A stretch of DNA of 35,663 nucleotides from an uncultured Myxococcales bacterium (GTDB lineage Bacteria; Myxococcota_A; UBA9042): contig CAJBNH010000016.1 of NCBI GenBank assembly GCA_903955385.1, positions 1 to 35,663 of the forward strand, written 5' to 3'. The notes beneath the pieces are model-generated. The model did no database searches. It had not been told where the DNA came from and worked only from the letters and a program-made list of their open reading frames with translations. Both the position numbers and the translations under genes were made by a program. The first letter of the stretch is position 1, and each line of letters starts with the position of its first letter. Positions 7,109 through 14,977 of this stretch are shown here, piece by piece.

Positions 7109-9793
7109 ATGGCGATGATCTCGGGCTCGCTGAATCCCCAGCGCCCCTTCGGGCGCTTCTTGCTCACGGCCAAAGTGGCTTCGGGCGGCATGGCCACTGT
7201 CTATCGGGCAGAGGTCGGCGAGAACGACCCTCTGCACGGCAAGCCGCTTGCCCTGAAGATCCTGCACGAGCACCTGTCCGAGAACTCCGACTTCATCCGG
7301 ATGTTCAAGGACGAGGGCCGCATTGCCCAGCAGTTCGAGCATCCGAACGTCGTCCGCGTGTACGAAGTGGGTGAGGTCGATGGCGCCCACTATCTGGCGA
7401 TGGAGCTCGTCGACGGCCGCGACCTGGCACAGCTGCTCGTCGCGCATCGGCTCAATCGCGTGACGATGCCCCAGGGGCCGGCGTTTGAGATCCTGCGCCA
7501 GGCGCTGACTGCGCTGCGCTACATCCACGGCTACAAGTCTCGCAACGGCCGCGGTCTGGGCATCGTGCACCGTGACATCAGCCCCCAGAACCTGCTGATC
7601 TCTCGCCAGCCCCTGATCAAGCTGACCGACTTTGGCATCGCCCGTGGTGCCCACCGCTCTGACCGCACCCGCACCGGCACGGTCAAGGGCAAGATGCACT
7701 ACATGGCGCCGGAACAGGCAGCCGGCGTTCAGGTCGACGCGCGCGCTGACCTGTACGCGTTGGGCGCTGTCGCCTACGAGATGCTGACGGGCCAGCCGCT
7801 GTTCGGCCCCGGCACCACGGAAGTGCTGCACGAGCGGGCTCGGACCGGTCAGTTTGAATTCAGCGCGAAATTTGGGCGGTTGCCAGAAGACGTCCGCAAC
7901 TGGCTGATGAAGTCGCTGGCGCCCAAGGCGGAGGACCGTTTCCAGTCCGCCGACGCCATGCTTGCGGCGATGGAACGCATCCACAAAGCCTCGCGCACCC
8001 ACTACAGCCCTGAGGCCTTGCTCGGCCTGCTCGACCTGCCCGACGCCAGCCGCAGCAAGCAGCGCGACCAGCGCCTGTTCCTTGATCAGGACATCGACAG
8101 CCCCAGCCGAGCGCGCGCCCGCGAAGTCGCCGCCGAGCCGTTGTCCGAGCTGCGCCCCAGTCAGATCGGGCGCACGGACTTGAACCTGCAAGCGCGCATG
8201 GTCCGATTGGGGAATGACCGCCCTGACGGACGAATCGCTTGGGACGCCCCCATCGCCGAATTGAAGCCTGTGACCGGGGTTCGCGAGCCCATGCCGCGCC
8301 CGTCGCGCCCCAGTCGGTCAGACATGCTTCCCGCGGAGGTCGTCGTCGGCAAGTCGTACGCGCCTGACGACGCCGCGTCCGCCAAGCCCCGTATGTCTAG
8401 CCCGCGACAGCCGGTCGTCGATGCGACCACCGGCCTGACCGGTATGACGTCAGCCTCCTCGGAGGCAACCCGGCACCGCTCGGCCGCGAAGGGTCAGACC
8501 CTTGTGGCTTCTCGCAAGCTGACCCCCGATCAGAAGGGACTGGCGATGGCCAGCATCGTCGCGTGGTCGTGTGGCGCGCTGGTTGCTTTCGCCGTGCTCC
8601 TCGAGGTCGTGGGCATTCAGGTGCAGCTGCCTGAGATGCGAGACGACATGGTGGCGAGCCTGTGGGACGAGGACGAGCCGGCTGTCGCGCGTTCGGACGC
8701 TACGGCCGTGGCTTCGGCGGAGGCAGTTGCCACTGTCTCGCACGACCGCGTGACATCGACCAAGAGCCCGCTGCAGTTGGACAAAGCTCGCCTGATTTCG
8801 AAGACGGTGGCCCGCCAGGAGTTGCCGGTCGAGAAGGCCGCGCCCCCGTCGCCCGTCGAGACTGCCGCCCGCCAGGCTCGCGAAGAGCGGATGGCGCAGC
8901 GCATGGTCGAGGAAAACGCCGAGCGTGCGGCGTGGGCCGGAAAGCCGCTGGAGACGGTCGAGAAGCCGACGCCGAAGTCCGCAGAGCCCACCGAGAAGGT
9001 CGAGCCCGCAGCCAAACCCACGCCCGTGGCCAAGGTGGCACCCGTCGTCAAGCCGGAACCCGTTGCCAAGGTCGCCGTCAACGCCAAGGTCGCCGTCAAC
9101 GCCAAGGTCGATGCGCCTGCGAAGGTCGTTGTCGCCTCCAAGCCTGAGGCCGTTGCCAAGGCAGAGTCCGCCGCCAAGCCTGAGCCCGCTGCGAAGTTGG
9201 TCCCTGTCGCGAAGCCCGTGCAGGACGAGCCCATCGCCCAGAAGACGGCGCCCAAGTCAGACGCCGCTGAAGGGCGGCCGACTGTCGCCAAGCCGGGAAG
9301 CAAGGTCGTGGTTGCGCCCAAGCCCGCTGTCAAACCCGTCACCAAGGTCCCTGGCGTCGCTGCCGTCAAGCCTGTGGCCAAGCCCGCTGCCAAGGTCGTC
9401 GCCAAGCCCGCTGCCAAGGTCGTCGCCAAGCCTGCTGTCAAGGTCGTCGCCAAGCCTGCTGTCAAGGCAGCTGGCAAGCCCGTCGCAAAGACTGCGACCA
9501 AACCCGTGGTCAAGTCGGCCGTCCAGCAGGCCACGAAAGCGCCGACGAAGCCGGTGGCCAAGAGCACGATCAAGCCCGTCTCCAAGACCAACCTGAAGCC
9601 CGCTGCCAAGGTGACCACGAAGCCGGTGGTCAAGGGTCAGGCCAAGTCAACCGCCAAGCCCGTTGGCAAGTCCGCGGTCAAGCCCGTCGTCAAGGCCGCC
9701 GCCAAGCCCGTCGCCAAGGCCGCTACCCGTCCCGGCGCCCCCGCCACGGTCCGCGTTCCCAAGGCTGCTGCGCGTCCCGCCGGCACCCGCTAG
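7109..9793 (+). CDS. Receptor-like Ser/Thr protein kinase with Lys/Pro/Ala-rich C-terminal tail
   Basis: This 894-residue eukaryotic-type kinase has its catalytic domain at about residues 14-285. It has a Gly-rich loop (VASGGMATVY), Lys50, the catalytic loop HRDIS with Asp156, the Mg-binding DFG with Asp174, and MAPEQ. A low-complexity juxtamembrane region leads to one transmembrane helix at about 477-503, so the kinase should be cytoplasmic and the remainder periplasmic. From about residue 620 the tail is dominated by Lys, Pro, Ala and Val in units such as AKPVAKV, strongly basic, ending a few residues before the stop. The tail resembles histone-H1-like or cell-wall-binding basic repeats; no known ligand domain (PASTA, WD40) is present. 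The start is uncertain: the ATG at 7109 follows GGGTGG, but the frame is open upstream to a TTG at 7052. Confidence 0.93.
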   Translation: MAMISGSLNPQRPFGRFLLTAKVASGGMATVYRAEVGENDPLHGKPLALKILHEHLSENSDFIRMFKDEGRIAQQFEHPNVVRVYEVGEVDGAHYLAMELVDGRDLAQLLVAHRLNRVTMPQGPAFEILRQALTALRYIHGYKSRNGRGLGIVHRDISPQNLLISRQPLIKLTDFGIARGAHRSDRTRTGTVKGKMHYMAPEQAAGVQVDARADLYALGAVAYEMLTGQPLFGPGTTEVLHERARTGQFEFSAKFGRLPEDVRNWLMKSLAPKAEDRFQSADAMLAAMERIHKASRTHYSPEALLGLLDLPDASRSKQRDQRLFLDQDIDSPSRARAREVAAEPLSELRPSQIGRTDLNLQARMVRLGNDRPDGRIAWDAPIAELKPVTGVREPMPRPSRPSRSDMLPAEVVVGKSYAPDDAASAKPRMSSPRQPVVDATTGLTGMTSASSEATRHRSAAKGQTLVASRKLTPDQKGLAMASIVAWSCGALVAFAVLLEVVGIQVQLPEMRDDMVASLWDEDEPAVARSDATAVASAEAVATVSHDRVTSTKSPLQLDKARLISKTVARQELPVEKAAPPSPVETAARQAREERMAQRMVEENAERAAWAGKPLETVEKPTPKSAEPTEKVEPAAKPTPVAKVAPVVKPEPVAKVAVNAKVAVNAKVDAPAKVVVASKPEAVAKAESAAKPEPAAKLVPVAKPVQDEPIAQKTAPKSDAAEGRPTVAKPGSKVVVAPKPAVKPVTKVPGVAAVKPVAKPAAKVVAKPAAKVVAKPAVKVVAKPAVKAAGKPVAKTATKPVVKSAVQQATKAPTKPVAKSTIKPVSKTNLKPAAKVTTKPVVKGQAKSTAKPVGKSAVKPVVKAAAKPVAKAATRPGAPATVRVPKAAARPAGTR
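9068..9103 (+). repeat. Perfect 18-bp tandem duplication in the kinase tail
   Basis: Two identical 18-bp copies (9068-9085 and 9086-9103) encode KVAVNA twice. Copy-number change would stay in frame. Confidence 0.9.
9377..9466 (+). repeat. 24-bp tandem repeat in the kinase tail
   Basis: Units at 9377, 9401 and 9425, and a partial one at 9449, encode AKPAAKVV and AKPAVKVV. The first two copies are identical and the next two share the same Ala-to-Val change, which suggests stepwise recent duplication by slippage. Confidence 0.9.
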
Positions 9794-9842
9794 TCGGCCG
9801 GGCCCTGTCTGCGAGTCAGAATGTCGAGTTGTCAGTTGCGGG

Positions 9843-9871
9843 TTGCCTCCTTTCCCGGTCATCGCGACAAT
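9843..9871 (+). promoter_or_regulatory. Candidate promoter giving a leaderless apaG transcript
   Basis: TTGCCT (9843-9848), a 17-bp spacer and GACAAT (9866-9871) each match consensus at 4 of 6 positions. Only 7 nt separate the -10 from the apaG ATG, so transcription would start at or next to the start codon. This fits the absence of a ribosome binding site before that ATG. Confidence 0.4.
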
Positions 9872-9878
9872 CCCTGAC

Positions 9879-10268
9879 ATGTACACCTCCAGCGCCAACA
9901 CCCGCGGCATCCAGGTCGACGTCTCTGCCCGCTACGACGCCCAGCAGTCGGTACCGGAACAGGGACACTGGTTCTTCTCCTACCAGATCACGATCAGCAA
10001 CCTCAGCGAGCGCACCGTCCAGCTGGTGAGCCGCCACTGGGTCATCACCAACGCGGAGGGCAAGGTCCAGACGGTGCGCGGCGCCGGCGTCGTCGGCCAG
10101 CAGCCCAGCTTGCGACCGAACGAGGGCTTCCAGTACACGTCGGGCTGCCCCCTCGACAGCCCCGTCGGCACCATGCACGGCACGTATCAGATGGTGTGGG
10201 AGGACGGTGAGGCCTTCGATGCCCTGGTCGCGCCCTTCACGCTCGCCGACCCGATGGCGGTGAACTGA
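9879..10268 (+). CDS. apaG: ApaG family protein
   Basis: This 129-residue protein covers the whole single-domain ApaG (DUF525) fold, a fibronectin-III-like beta sandwich. Family hallmarks are visible: YTITISN-type strand (here YQITISNLSERTVQL), SRHWVITNAEGK, and the Gly-rich signature GAGVVGQQPSLRPNEGFQYTSG followed in shorter pieces by PLDSPVGTM and GTYQMV. The biochemical role of bacterial ApaG is not settled; it has been linked to Co/Mg tolerance and resembles the ApaG domain of eukaryotic F-box proteins. The frame is open further upstream, but that part overlaps the kinase gene and is low-complexity, so the ATG at 9879 is chosen. No ribosome binding site is seen. The next gene begins 4 bp after its stop. 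Confidence 0.95.
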   Translation: MYTSSANTRGIQVDVSARYDAQQSVPEQGHWFFSYQITISNLSERTVQLVSRHWVITNAEGKVQTVRGAGVVGQQPSLRPNEGFQYTSGCPLDSPVGTMHGTYQMVWEDGEAFDALVAPFTLADPMAVN

Positions 10269-10272
10269 CGCC

Positions 10273-10869
10273 ATGAATTGCCGTAACCCGCACTCGCGCC
10301 TGCAAGTCCTGCTCACCCTGACGGTGCTGCTGGCCTTGAGCGCGTGCGGTTCAGCCCAGGTTCGAGAAGATGCGCCCGAGGTTGGCCGTCCCCACGGCTA
10401 TCGACGTGTGTGGGTGACGCCGCCGTCGCAGGACGGGCCGCAAGAGGCGACCGAGCTGCTGGAGCGACGCATGGCGCAGCTGATCGATCAGGCTCGCGCA
10501 AGTCCAGCGTATCAGGCAGAAACGAAGGGGAGGGCGCTGCCGCTCGTGTGGGACCCGGTACTGGCCAATGTCGCTCGGGCCCACGCGGCGGACATGGCGA
10601 GGCGAGGCTACTTTGACCACATCACGCCGGATGGCGCGACGCTGCAGAACCGAATCGAGGGCGGCGGGCTGGCGTGGCGGAGAATCAGCGAGAATATCGC
10701 CAAAACGTTCTCGATCGAGTCGGCGCACCAACTGTTTCTGGACGAACCGGCGTTCGAGCCGAACCACCGCGCCAACATTCTGGACCGCGAAGTGACGCAC
10801 GTCGGCGTTGGCATCGTGCGTGCCGCGGAAGGCTATCTGTATATTGTCGAGGACTTCCGCCTCCCCTAG
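10273..10869 (+). CDS. CAP/SCP-domain lipoprotein
   Basis: This 198-residue secreted lipoprotein has a signal peptide with lipobox LALSAC (Cys25) and one CAP (SCP/PR-1/YkwD) domain at about residues 65-198. Visible family features are LPLVWDPVLANVARAHAADM, GYFDH, SENIA, HRANILD and HVGVGIV. His residues in the first helix and the HRANIL segment line the usual CAP cavity. Bacterial CAP proteins are extracytoplasmic and mostly of unknown activity; some bind lipids or peptidoglycan-related ligands. It begins 4 bp after apaG and is almost certainly co-transcribed with it, although no functional tie between the two families is known. Confidence 0.92.
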   Translation: MNCRNPHSRLQVLLTLTVLLALSACGSAQVREDAPEVGRPHGYRRVWVTPPSQDGPQEATELLERRMAQLIDQARASPAYQAETKGRALPLVWDPVLANVARAHAADMARRGYFDHITPDGATLQNRIEGGGLAWRRISENIAKTFSIESAHQLFLDEPAFEPNHRANILDREVTHVGVGIVRAAEGYLYIVEDFRLP

Positions 10870-10926
10870 TTCCGTCGGAAGCGGCTAGGGATGCAGCCGC
10901 GGGACGCAACGGGACTTCGGCGGAAC
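10869..10926. terminator. Nested hairpins between convergent genes (possible bidirectional terminator)
   Basis: A perfect GCGGCT/AGCCGC hairpin (10881-10886 with 10895-10900, 8-nt loop) sits inside a longer imperfect stem pairing about 10869-10881 with 10915-10926. It fills the 92-bp gap between the CAP gene and the convergent 59-codon gene. No T-tract follows on either strand, so Rho-independent function is unproven. Confidence 0.4.
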
Positions 10927-10961
10927 GGACCCGGGCCTGACCCAGATCGCGGCAGCGAACC

Positions 10962-11141
10962 TTACTTGGCTTCCTTGGCCAGGAAGGCGCGCAGACCGAC
11001 CATCTTCTCCTTGCGGACGCGGCGCAGCTTGTCGCGAGTCGCCGTGCTGAGGCTGCCGATGACGGCCTTGAGGCGGCGGCGCTGGGCGCGCTTCAGGGAC
11101 TTGCGGAGCGAGATGTCTTGGACGTTCTTCGTGTTCGCCAT
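10962..11141 (-). CDS. Small highly basic protein, 59 residues
   Basis: The frame runs from an ATG at 11141 to a TAA at 10962-10964, preceded by AAGGAA 8 nt upstream. The product starts MANTKNVQDISLRKSLKRAQ and ends VGLRAFLAKEAK. About a third of its residues are Lys or Arg against four acidic residues, with no signal peptide, transmembrane segment or Cys. Two short amphipathic helices are likely (about 10-30 and 34-57). Composition and size suggest an RNA-, ribosome- or DNA-associated protein, but I do not recognise the family; the MAN start recalls ribosomal protein bS20 without real similarity beyond it. The strong ribosome binding site and ordered codon use support a real gene. It is downstream of, and co-oriented with, the lipoprotein gene at 11259-12212. 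Confidence 0.75.
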   Translation of the reverse strand: MANTKNVQDISLRKSLKRAQRRRLKAVIGSLSTATRDKLRRVRKEKMVGLRAFLAKEAK

Positions 11142-11258
11142 CGGTCAGGTTCCTTGTCGGCGTCGGCGCCGTTCCATGGGGTCCGCGGATGCGGATAGGG
11201 CGGCGAAGTGTAAGGGCGATGCGCGTCTGGCGCAAGTGCTGGGGCTTGTTGGGAGGCC

Positions 11259-12212
11259 TCAAGGCCTTGCAGTCGACGGCGCACAGCCCTCGGGCGGGAC
11301 GATGCCTCCGACCATCACAGCAAAATGCGCGGTCCACGGGCTCGGCTTGCGGTCTCCCGGGGCGGCGAGCGCGAAGACACGCCACGCTCCCGGACGGGGA
11401 AAGGTCAGGACAGCGGACGTCGGTGTGCCTGCGCCCGCCGCAACGCTGCCTTGGTCGGCGTCGATCGCGAGGTAAGCCACCTGTGAGCCTGTCTGGTCTG
11501 CCGCAAGGCTGGCAGGAGCCCCCTTTCGCGTCCAAATTGAAGTCAGGCCAGTGGGTTGGCAGGCCGTGGGACCGAGTGGGGACGGCAGCAGCTCTGCTTC
11601 GACACCATCCGCAGCCGACCAGCGCAACACGGTGTCCTGACGCGGGATATCGACCACGGGAGGACCATCGACCGTGATGAACGCGGGTACGGCCGTGAGC
11701 TGGTAGCCCTTCGGCTTGAAGACGACGTACAGCACGTGGCTGCCCGAGGTCGGAAACGTGATCTCGAATTCGTGCGTGGCGCGCGTCGGGGCGCTGAGAG
11801 CGGTCGCCCGGATCACCTCCACCCAGCCCCGATCGGCGCGCAAGGCCACAAGCGTCAGGCGGGCTCCCAGCACGGTCTCGAGGTCGCGCACGGGCTCGCC
11901 GGACCGGGTGATAGGGGTGATGCGGAGTACGGAAGGCTGACCAGCCTTGGGCAAGCGGAACTGATCCTGACCTTTCGGAGCAACGTGCAGCGCGATCGAG
12001 GCGTCCATGCGCGGTTCGGCTGTGCTTGGTGTGGCAGCAGTCGGCATGGTCACCGCGGCGACAAGCGTTGGAGCCGTGGCAGGTGCCGCGGCGATCGTGC
12101 GGTCGGCAACCGGAGGGGCGCTGGCCTTGGACGAGGCTGGGTCGCGCTTGCACGCGGTTTGGGCGGTCAGGGCGACAATCAGCAACGCGATGCGGAGGGT
12201 CCTGGGGTGCAT
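11259..12212 (-). CDS. Lipoprotein of unknown function
   Basis: This 317-residue protein has a lipoprotein signal peptide with lipobox TAQTAC (Cys about residue 21), an Ala/Pro/Thr-rich linker to about residue 75, and then a mainly beta-strand body. Two segments resemble immunoglobulin-like or transport-associated sandwich repeats: a strand-rich segment around FEITFPTSGSHVLYVVFKPKGY and a second ending TFPRPGAWRVFALAAPGD. Only two Cys occur in the mature body, suggesting one disulphide. No catalytic motif is visible. The ATG at 12212 is preceded by CCGGAG; upstream in-frame codons do not encode a plausible signal. It follows the kinase-TPR pair on the same strand after 137 bp and could be part of the same transcript. 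Confidence 0.85.
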   Translation of the reverse strand: MHPRTLRIALLIVALTAQTACKRDPASSKASAPPVADRTIAAAPATAPTLVAAVTMPTAATPSTAEPRMDASIALHVAPKGQDQFRLPKAGQPSVLRITPITRSGEPVRDLETVLGARLTLVALRADRGWVEVIRATALSAPTRATHEFEITFPTSGSHVLYVVFKPKGYQLTAVPAFITVDGPPVVDIPRQDTVLRWSAADGVEAELLPSPLGPTACQPTGLTSIWTRKGAPASLAADQTGSQVAYLAIDADQGSVAAGAGTPTSAVLTFPRPGAWRVFALAAPGDRKPSPWTAHFAVMVGGIVPPEGCAPSTARP

Positions 12213-12349
12213 GCGGCTCCGGTAGAGGCGGGCAAAGCGAGGCCCGGCGACGGTATAGCCCAAGCCCCGTGGGAGACCAACCCGTCCTGCGCAACCGAAT
12301 CGCAGTGGGACACCGCAGGCGTCGCGCGGCCTTGCTCACGCTCGATGGG

Positions 12350-13198
12350 TCAGAAGCGGACGGCGGCGACCATGCCAGCGCTGTCCGGGCCGCCCCACGG
12401 CAAGACCGCCACAACGCTCCCCGCGGGTTGTGGCCAGACGGCCCAAGTCAGACCTGCCACCAGCGCCGCGGCTCCCAGGCCGAGGGTTCCATAGGCGCCC
12501 CAACGGTTGATGGAGATCACGTCGCGGTCCTTGGCCGCCTTGTCCGAGCCACCGGGATAGACGTACTTGCCGGCCGCCTCATCGGCATCCAAAGCCTCTT
12601 GCGCTGAGGCGACTTGCATCAACCACGCGGTGCCGACCACTGCTGCCGCGACTCCAGTTGCCGCGGTTGCCCAGGCAGGAGCGCGAGAGGGAGCGTCGAC
12701 GGACCGGGCCGCCACGGCATCCATGGGCGGCGGTGCAGCGATCGCGGCAGCCGGTGCGGGGGCAGGCGCCACAACCGGTGCTGGCGGAGGGGCGGGAGCG
12801 GGTGCTGCAGCGGCCTCGAGCCGAGACTTCAGCTGCGACAGGCGGTGGACGACTTCGTCTCGCTCGGGTCCCGGCGGGGCGAGCTCCAGATAGCGCTCGA
12901 ACAGGTAGCGCGCGTGCTCCAGACGCCCGGCTTCCTCAAAGGCGCGTCCGGCGTTGCGCAACCTCACCAGCTTCTCGGGATTCAGCGAAAAGGCCCGCTC
13001 GAACAGCTCAGCGGCTTGCAGAAACTTGCCCTCCTTGAACAGGGCAGCGGCCTCGTCCGCCAGCTCCTTGCCCAGATCCTGCACGCTCTTCTCGGCCAAA
13101 GCAGGACGGGCCGCAAACATGGGTGCGACGACGATCGCGGCAAGCGCAAAGGCGAACAGTCCAGAGAAGCCGCTGCGGGTCGGGCGGGCAGTTGTCAT
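12350..13198 (-). CDS. TPR-repeat membrane protein coupled to the upstream kinase
   Basis: This 282-residue protein has a signal peptide or signal anchor (about residues 9-35, ending ARPALAEK). Two to three tetratricopeptide repeats follow at about 40-130 (EAAALFKEGKFLQAAELFERAF, split here as one repeat of about 22 residues, then RNAGRAFEEAGRLEHARYL). An Ala/Pro-rich linker (about 135-180) leads to two hydrophobic segments near 185-207 and 240-265. The pattern of TPR, proline linker and C-terminal hydrophobic segments is common in Myxococcota proteins encoded next to Ser/Thr kinases. Its ATG overlaps the kinase stop codon (ATGA), so translation is probably coupled. It may be a kinase partner or substrate; that role is inference. 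Confidence 0.88.
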   Translation of the reverse strand: MTTARPTRSGFSGLFAFALAAIVVAPMFAARPALAEKSVQDLGKELADEAAALFKEGKFLQAAELFERAFSLNPEKLVRLRNAGRAFEEAGRLEHARYLFERYLELAPPGPERDEVVHRLSQLKSRLEAAAAPAPAPPPAPVVAPAPAPAAAIAAPPPMDAVAARSVDAPSRAPAWATAATGVAAAVVGTAWLMQVASAQEALDADEAAGKYVYPGGSDKAAKDRDVISINRWGAYGTLGLGAAALVAGLTWAVWPQPAGSVVAVLPWGGPDSAGMVAAVRF

Positions 13199-14766
13199 AG
13201 CGCCTGATCTCCATCGAAAGCCGGCTTGGACCGGGATGGACGCTTTGGAGCGGCGCGTGGACGATCCGGCTTTGCCGCGGGCACCGCTGCGACAGGTGCG
13301 GGGGCTGCTGCTGGAGCCTGAGCCGCGGCCGGGACGACAACAGGCGCAATCGTTGGAGCAGAAGCTGCGGTTGGCACGGGACTGGCCGTGACGGACGCCG
13401 GGGCAAGGGGTGTCACCGGGGCCGCGGCAGGTACCACGAGGGGGTGGGCGGCCGGGGCGGGCGCAGGAGCCCCCGTCCACAGCAACACGCCCGCACCGAT
13501 GCCAATGGCGACCAGCGCGGCGCCCACCAGACCGGTCACCCACCATCGGGATCGACGGTTGCGGACAGAGACGACGGGTACCGGACGCGACAGGGTCAAG
13601 TCGGTGTGCACATTCGCATCGCCGCCTGCCGCCTGCAGTTCCGAGGAGTCCAGCACCGCCGTCCGCGTCTGGCCCGTCTTTCCTTGCGTCGGATGCGGTG
13701 GCGCCGATGTGGGCTGCTGGACGGTCGCGACACGGTCCTCGGCTCCCGCGGGTTCGACCGCACGCACCTTGGCCGAGAGCGCTCGCTTCTGACCCGCGGC
13801 GGCACCGACGCCCGTCTGCTCCAGGACGTCTTCCAGCGCCGCGCGCATGTCTTCGGCGTCGACAAAGCGGTCCCACGGCTGCTTGCGCAGGGCACGCATC
13901 ACGACGTCGTGCAGGCCGGCGGGTAGGGGCGCCGCAGCCACCTCGCGCAGGGGCCGGGGCTCTTGCTGCAGGTGGAGCATCAGCGTCTCCATCGGGCTGT
14001 TGCCGACGAACGGCACCTCTCCCGACAGGCACTGGTACAGGATGACGCCCAGGGCATACAGGTCCGACCGGCCGTCCAGCGGCTTGTTCAAGACCTGCTC
14101 GGGACTCATGTATTTGGGCGTGCCGACGGTAAAGCCCGTCTTGGTCAGCCCCGAGTCGCTGGACGTGTTGGTGGCCTTGGCGATGCCGAAGTCGATTACT
14201 TTGACGAAGTCGTCCTCGCCATGAACCTTGCACAGGAAGATGTTGTCCGGCTTCAGGTCTCGGTGAACCAACCCGGCCTGATGCGCCTCTGCCAGCGACC
14301 GCAACACGCCTACCGCGATGCGTACGGCTCGCAGCGGCTCGATCGTCCCCGTCTCACGCAGGGGCGCCGCCAGCTCGACGCCGTTCAGCAGCTCCATCGC
14401 CATGTACAGCAGCCCGGTGTCCGTCTGGCCGAAGTCGAACACGCGCACGGTGTGGTGGTGCGTGAGCTGTGAGGTCGTGCGGGCTTCGTTGAAGAAACGC
14501 TGCACTTGGGTCGCGTCGTCCGCCAGATCCGGCTTCAGCACCTTGACGACCAGATCCTGCTGCGTGGCGACGTGCTTGGCGCGGTAGACGGCACCGAAGC
14601 CACCGCGCCCCAACATCTTTTCGATGCGATAGCGGCCGCCGAACACGGCGCCGGGCACGACGGCATCGACCGACGTGGGCGTGCGCAGCACAGTGGGGCA
14701 GTGGTGCGCCGGACAGACAAGTTCCGCTGTGTCCGTGCCACATTGGGGGCAGAAGCGGTCCGTCAT
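13195..14766 (-). CDS. Ser/Thr protein kinase with N-terminal zinc ribbon and one transmembrane helix
   Basis: This 523-residue Hanks-type kinase begins with a short zinc-ribbon-like motif using Cys6, Cys9, Cys18 and Cys23. The kinase domain (about 46-310) has Gly-rich loop LGRGGFGAVY, Lys75, catalytic HRDLKPDN with Asp170, DFG Asp192 and MSPEQ. A linker with TVQQPT- and TAVLDSS-type segments, possible autophosphorylation sites, leads to a transmembrane helix at about 408-430. An Ala/Pro/Val-rich periplasmic tail ends with a basic patch. GGAGA lies upstream of the ATG at 14766. The downstream TPR gene starts inside the stop codon. N-terminal zinc ribbons are a recurring feature of myxobacterial kinases; what this one senses is unknown. 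Confidence 0.95.
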   Translation of the reverse strand: MTDRFCPQCGTDTAELVCPAHHCPTVLRTPTSVDAVVPGAVFGGRYRIEKMLGRGGFGAVYRAKHVATQQDLVVKVLKPDLADDATQVQRFFNEARTTSQLTHHHTVRVFDFGQTDTGLLYMAMELLNGVELAAPLRETGTIEPLRAVRIAVGVLRSLAEAHQAGLVHRDLKPDNIFLCKVHGEDDFVKVIDFGIAKATNTSSDSGLTKTGFTVGTPKYMSPEQVLNKPLDGRSDLYALGVILYQCLSGEVPFVGNSPMETLMLHLQQEPRPLREVAAAPLPAGLHDVVMRALRKQPWDRFVDAEDMRAALEDVLEQTGVGAAAGQKRALSAKVRAVEPAGAEDRVATVQQPTSAPPHPTQGKTGQTRTAVLDSSELQAAGGDANVHTDLTLSRPVPVVSVRNRRSRWWVTGLVGAALVAIGIGAGVLLWTGAPAPAPAAHPLVVPAAAPVTPLAPASVTASPVPTAASAPTIAPVVVPAAAQAPAAAPAPVAAVPAAKPDRPRAAPKRPSRSKPAFDGDQAL

Positions 14767-14840
14767 CGGCAGGGTCTCCGCCAGGTCGGGCGAACGGAAT
14801 CGGGGGTCGCATCACCGGCGCAGGTGACCGACGGTTGCCG

Positions 14841-14869
14841 AGCCTAGCGACAAGCACGCGGCGAGTCCA
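14841..14869 (-). promoter_or_regulatory. Candidate promoter of the zinc-ribbon kinase operon
   Basis: The minus strand shows TGGACT (14864-14869), a 17-bp spacer and TAGGCT (14841-14846), about 75 nt before the kinase ATG. It lies in the 211-bp divergent gap. Confidence 0.4.
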
Positions 14870-14932
14870 GACGGCGGCGTCACCGTTGAGGCCGGTCCGT
14901 CCGTTCCAGGTGCAGACCGTCCTTTTCCAAGC

Positions 14933-14938
14933 TAGACT
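14933..14938 (+). promoter_or_regulatory. Candidate -10 element of the propeller lipoprotein gene
   Basis: TAGACT lies 39 bp before the ATG at 14978. No convincing -35 is seen at 16-18 bp, so support rests on the hexamer, its position and its recurrence before other genes here. Confidence 0.35.
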
Positions 14939-14977
14939 GGCCGTACCCTGCAACTTCCCCACCTCGGAAGCGCCTGC

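Noticed and set aside
9663-9878. A 72-codon N-terminal extension of ApaG
   Set aside because: It overlaps the kinase tail, is Ser/Pro/Arg low-complexity, and ApaG family proteins begin at the ATG at 9879.
13199-14233. A 345-codon upstream extension of the TPR protein frame
   Set aside because: It lies wholly inside the zinc-ribbon kinase in another frame and has Arg/Gly/Pro-rich composition; the TPR protein has its own signal sequence and an ATG at 13198.
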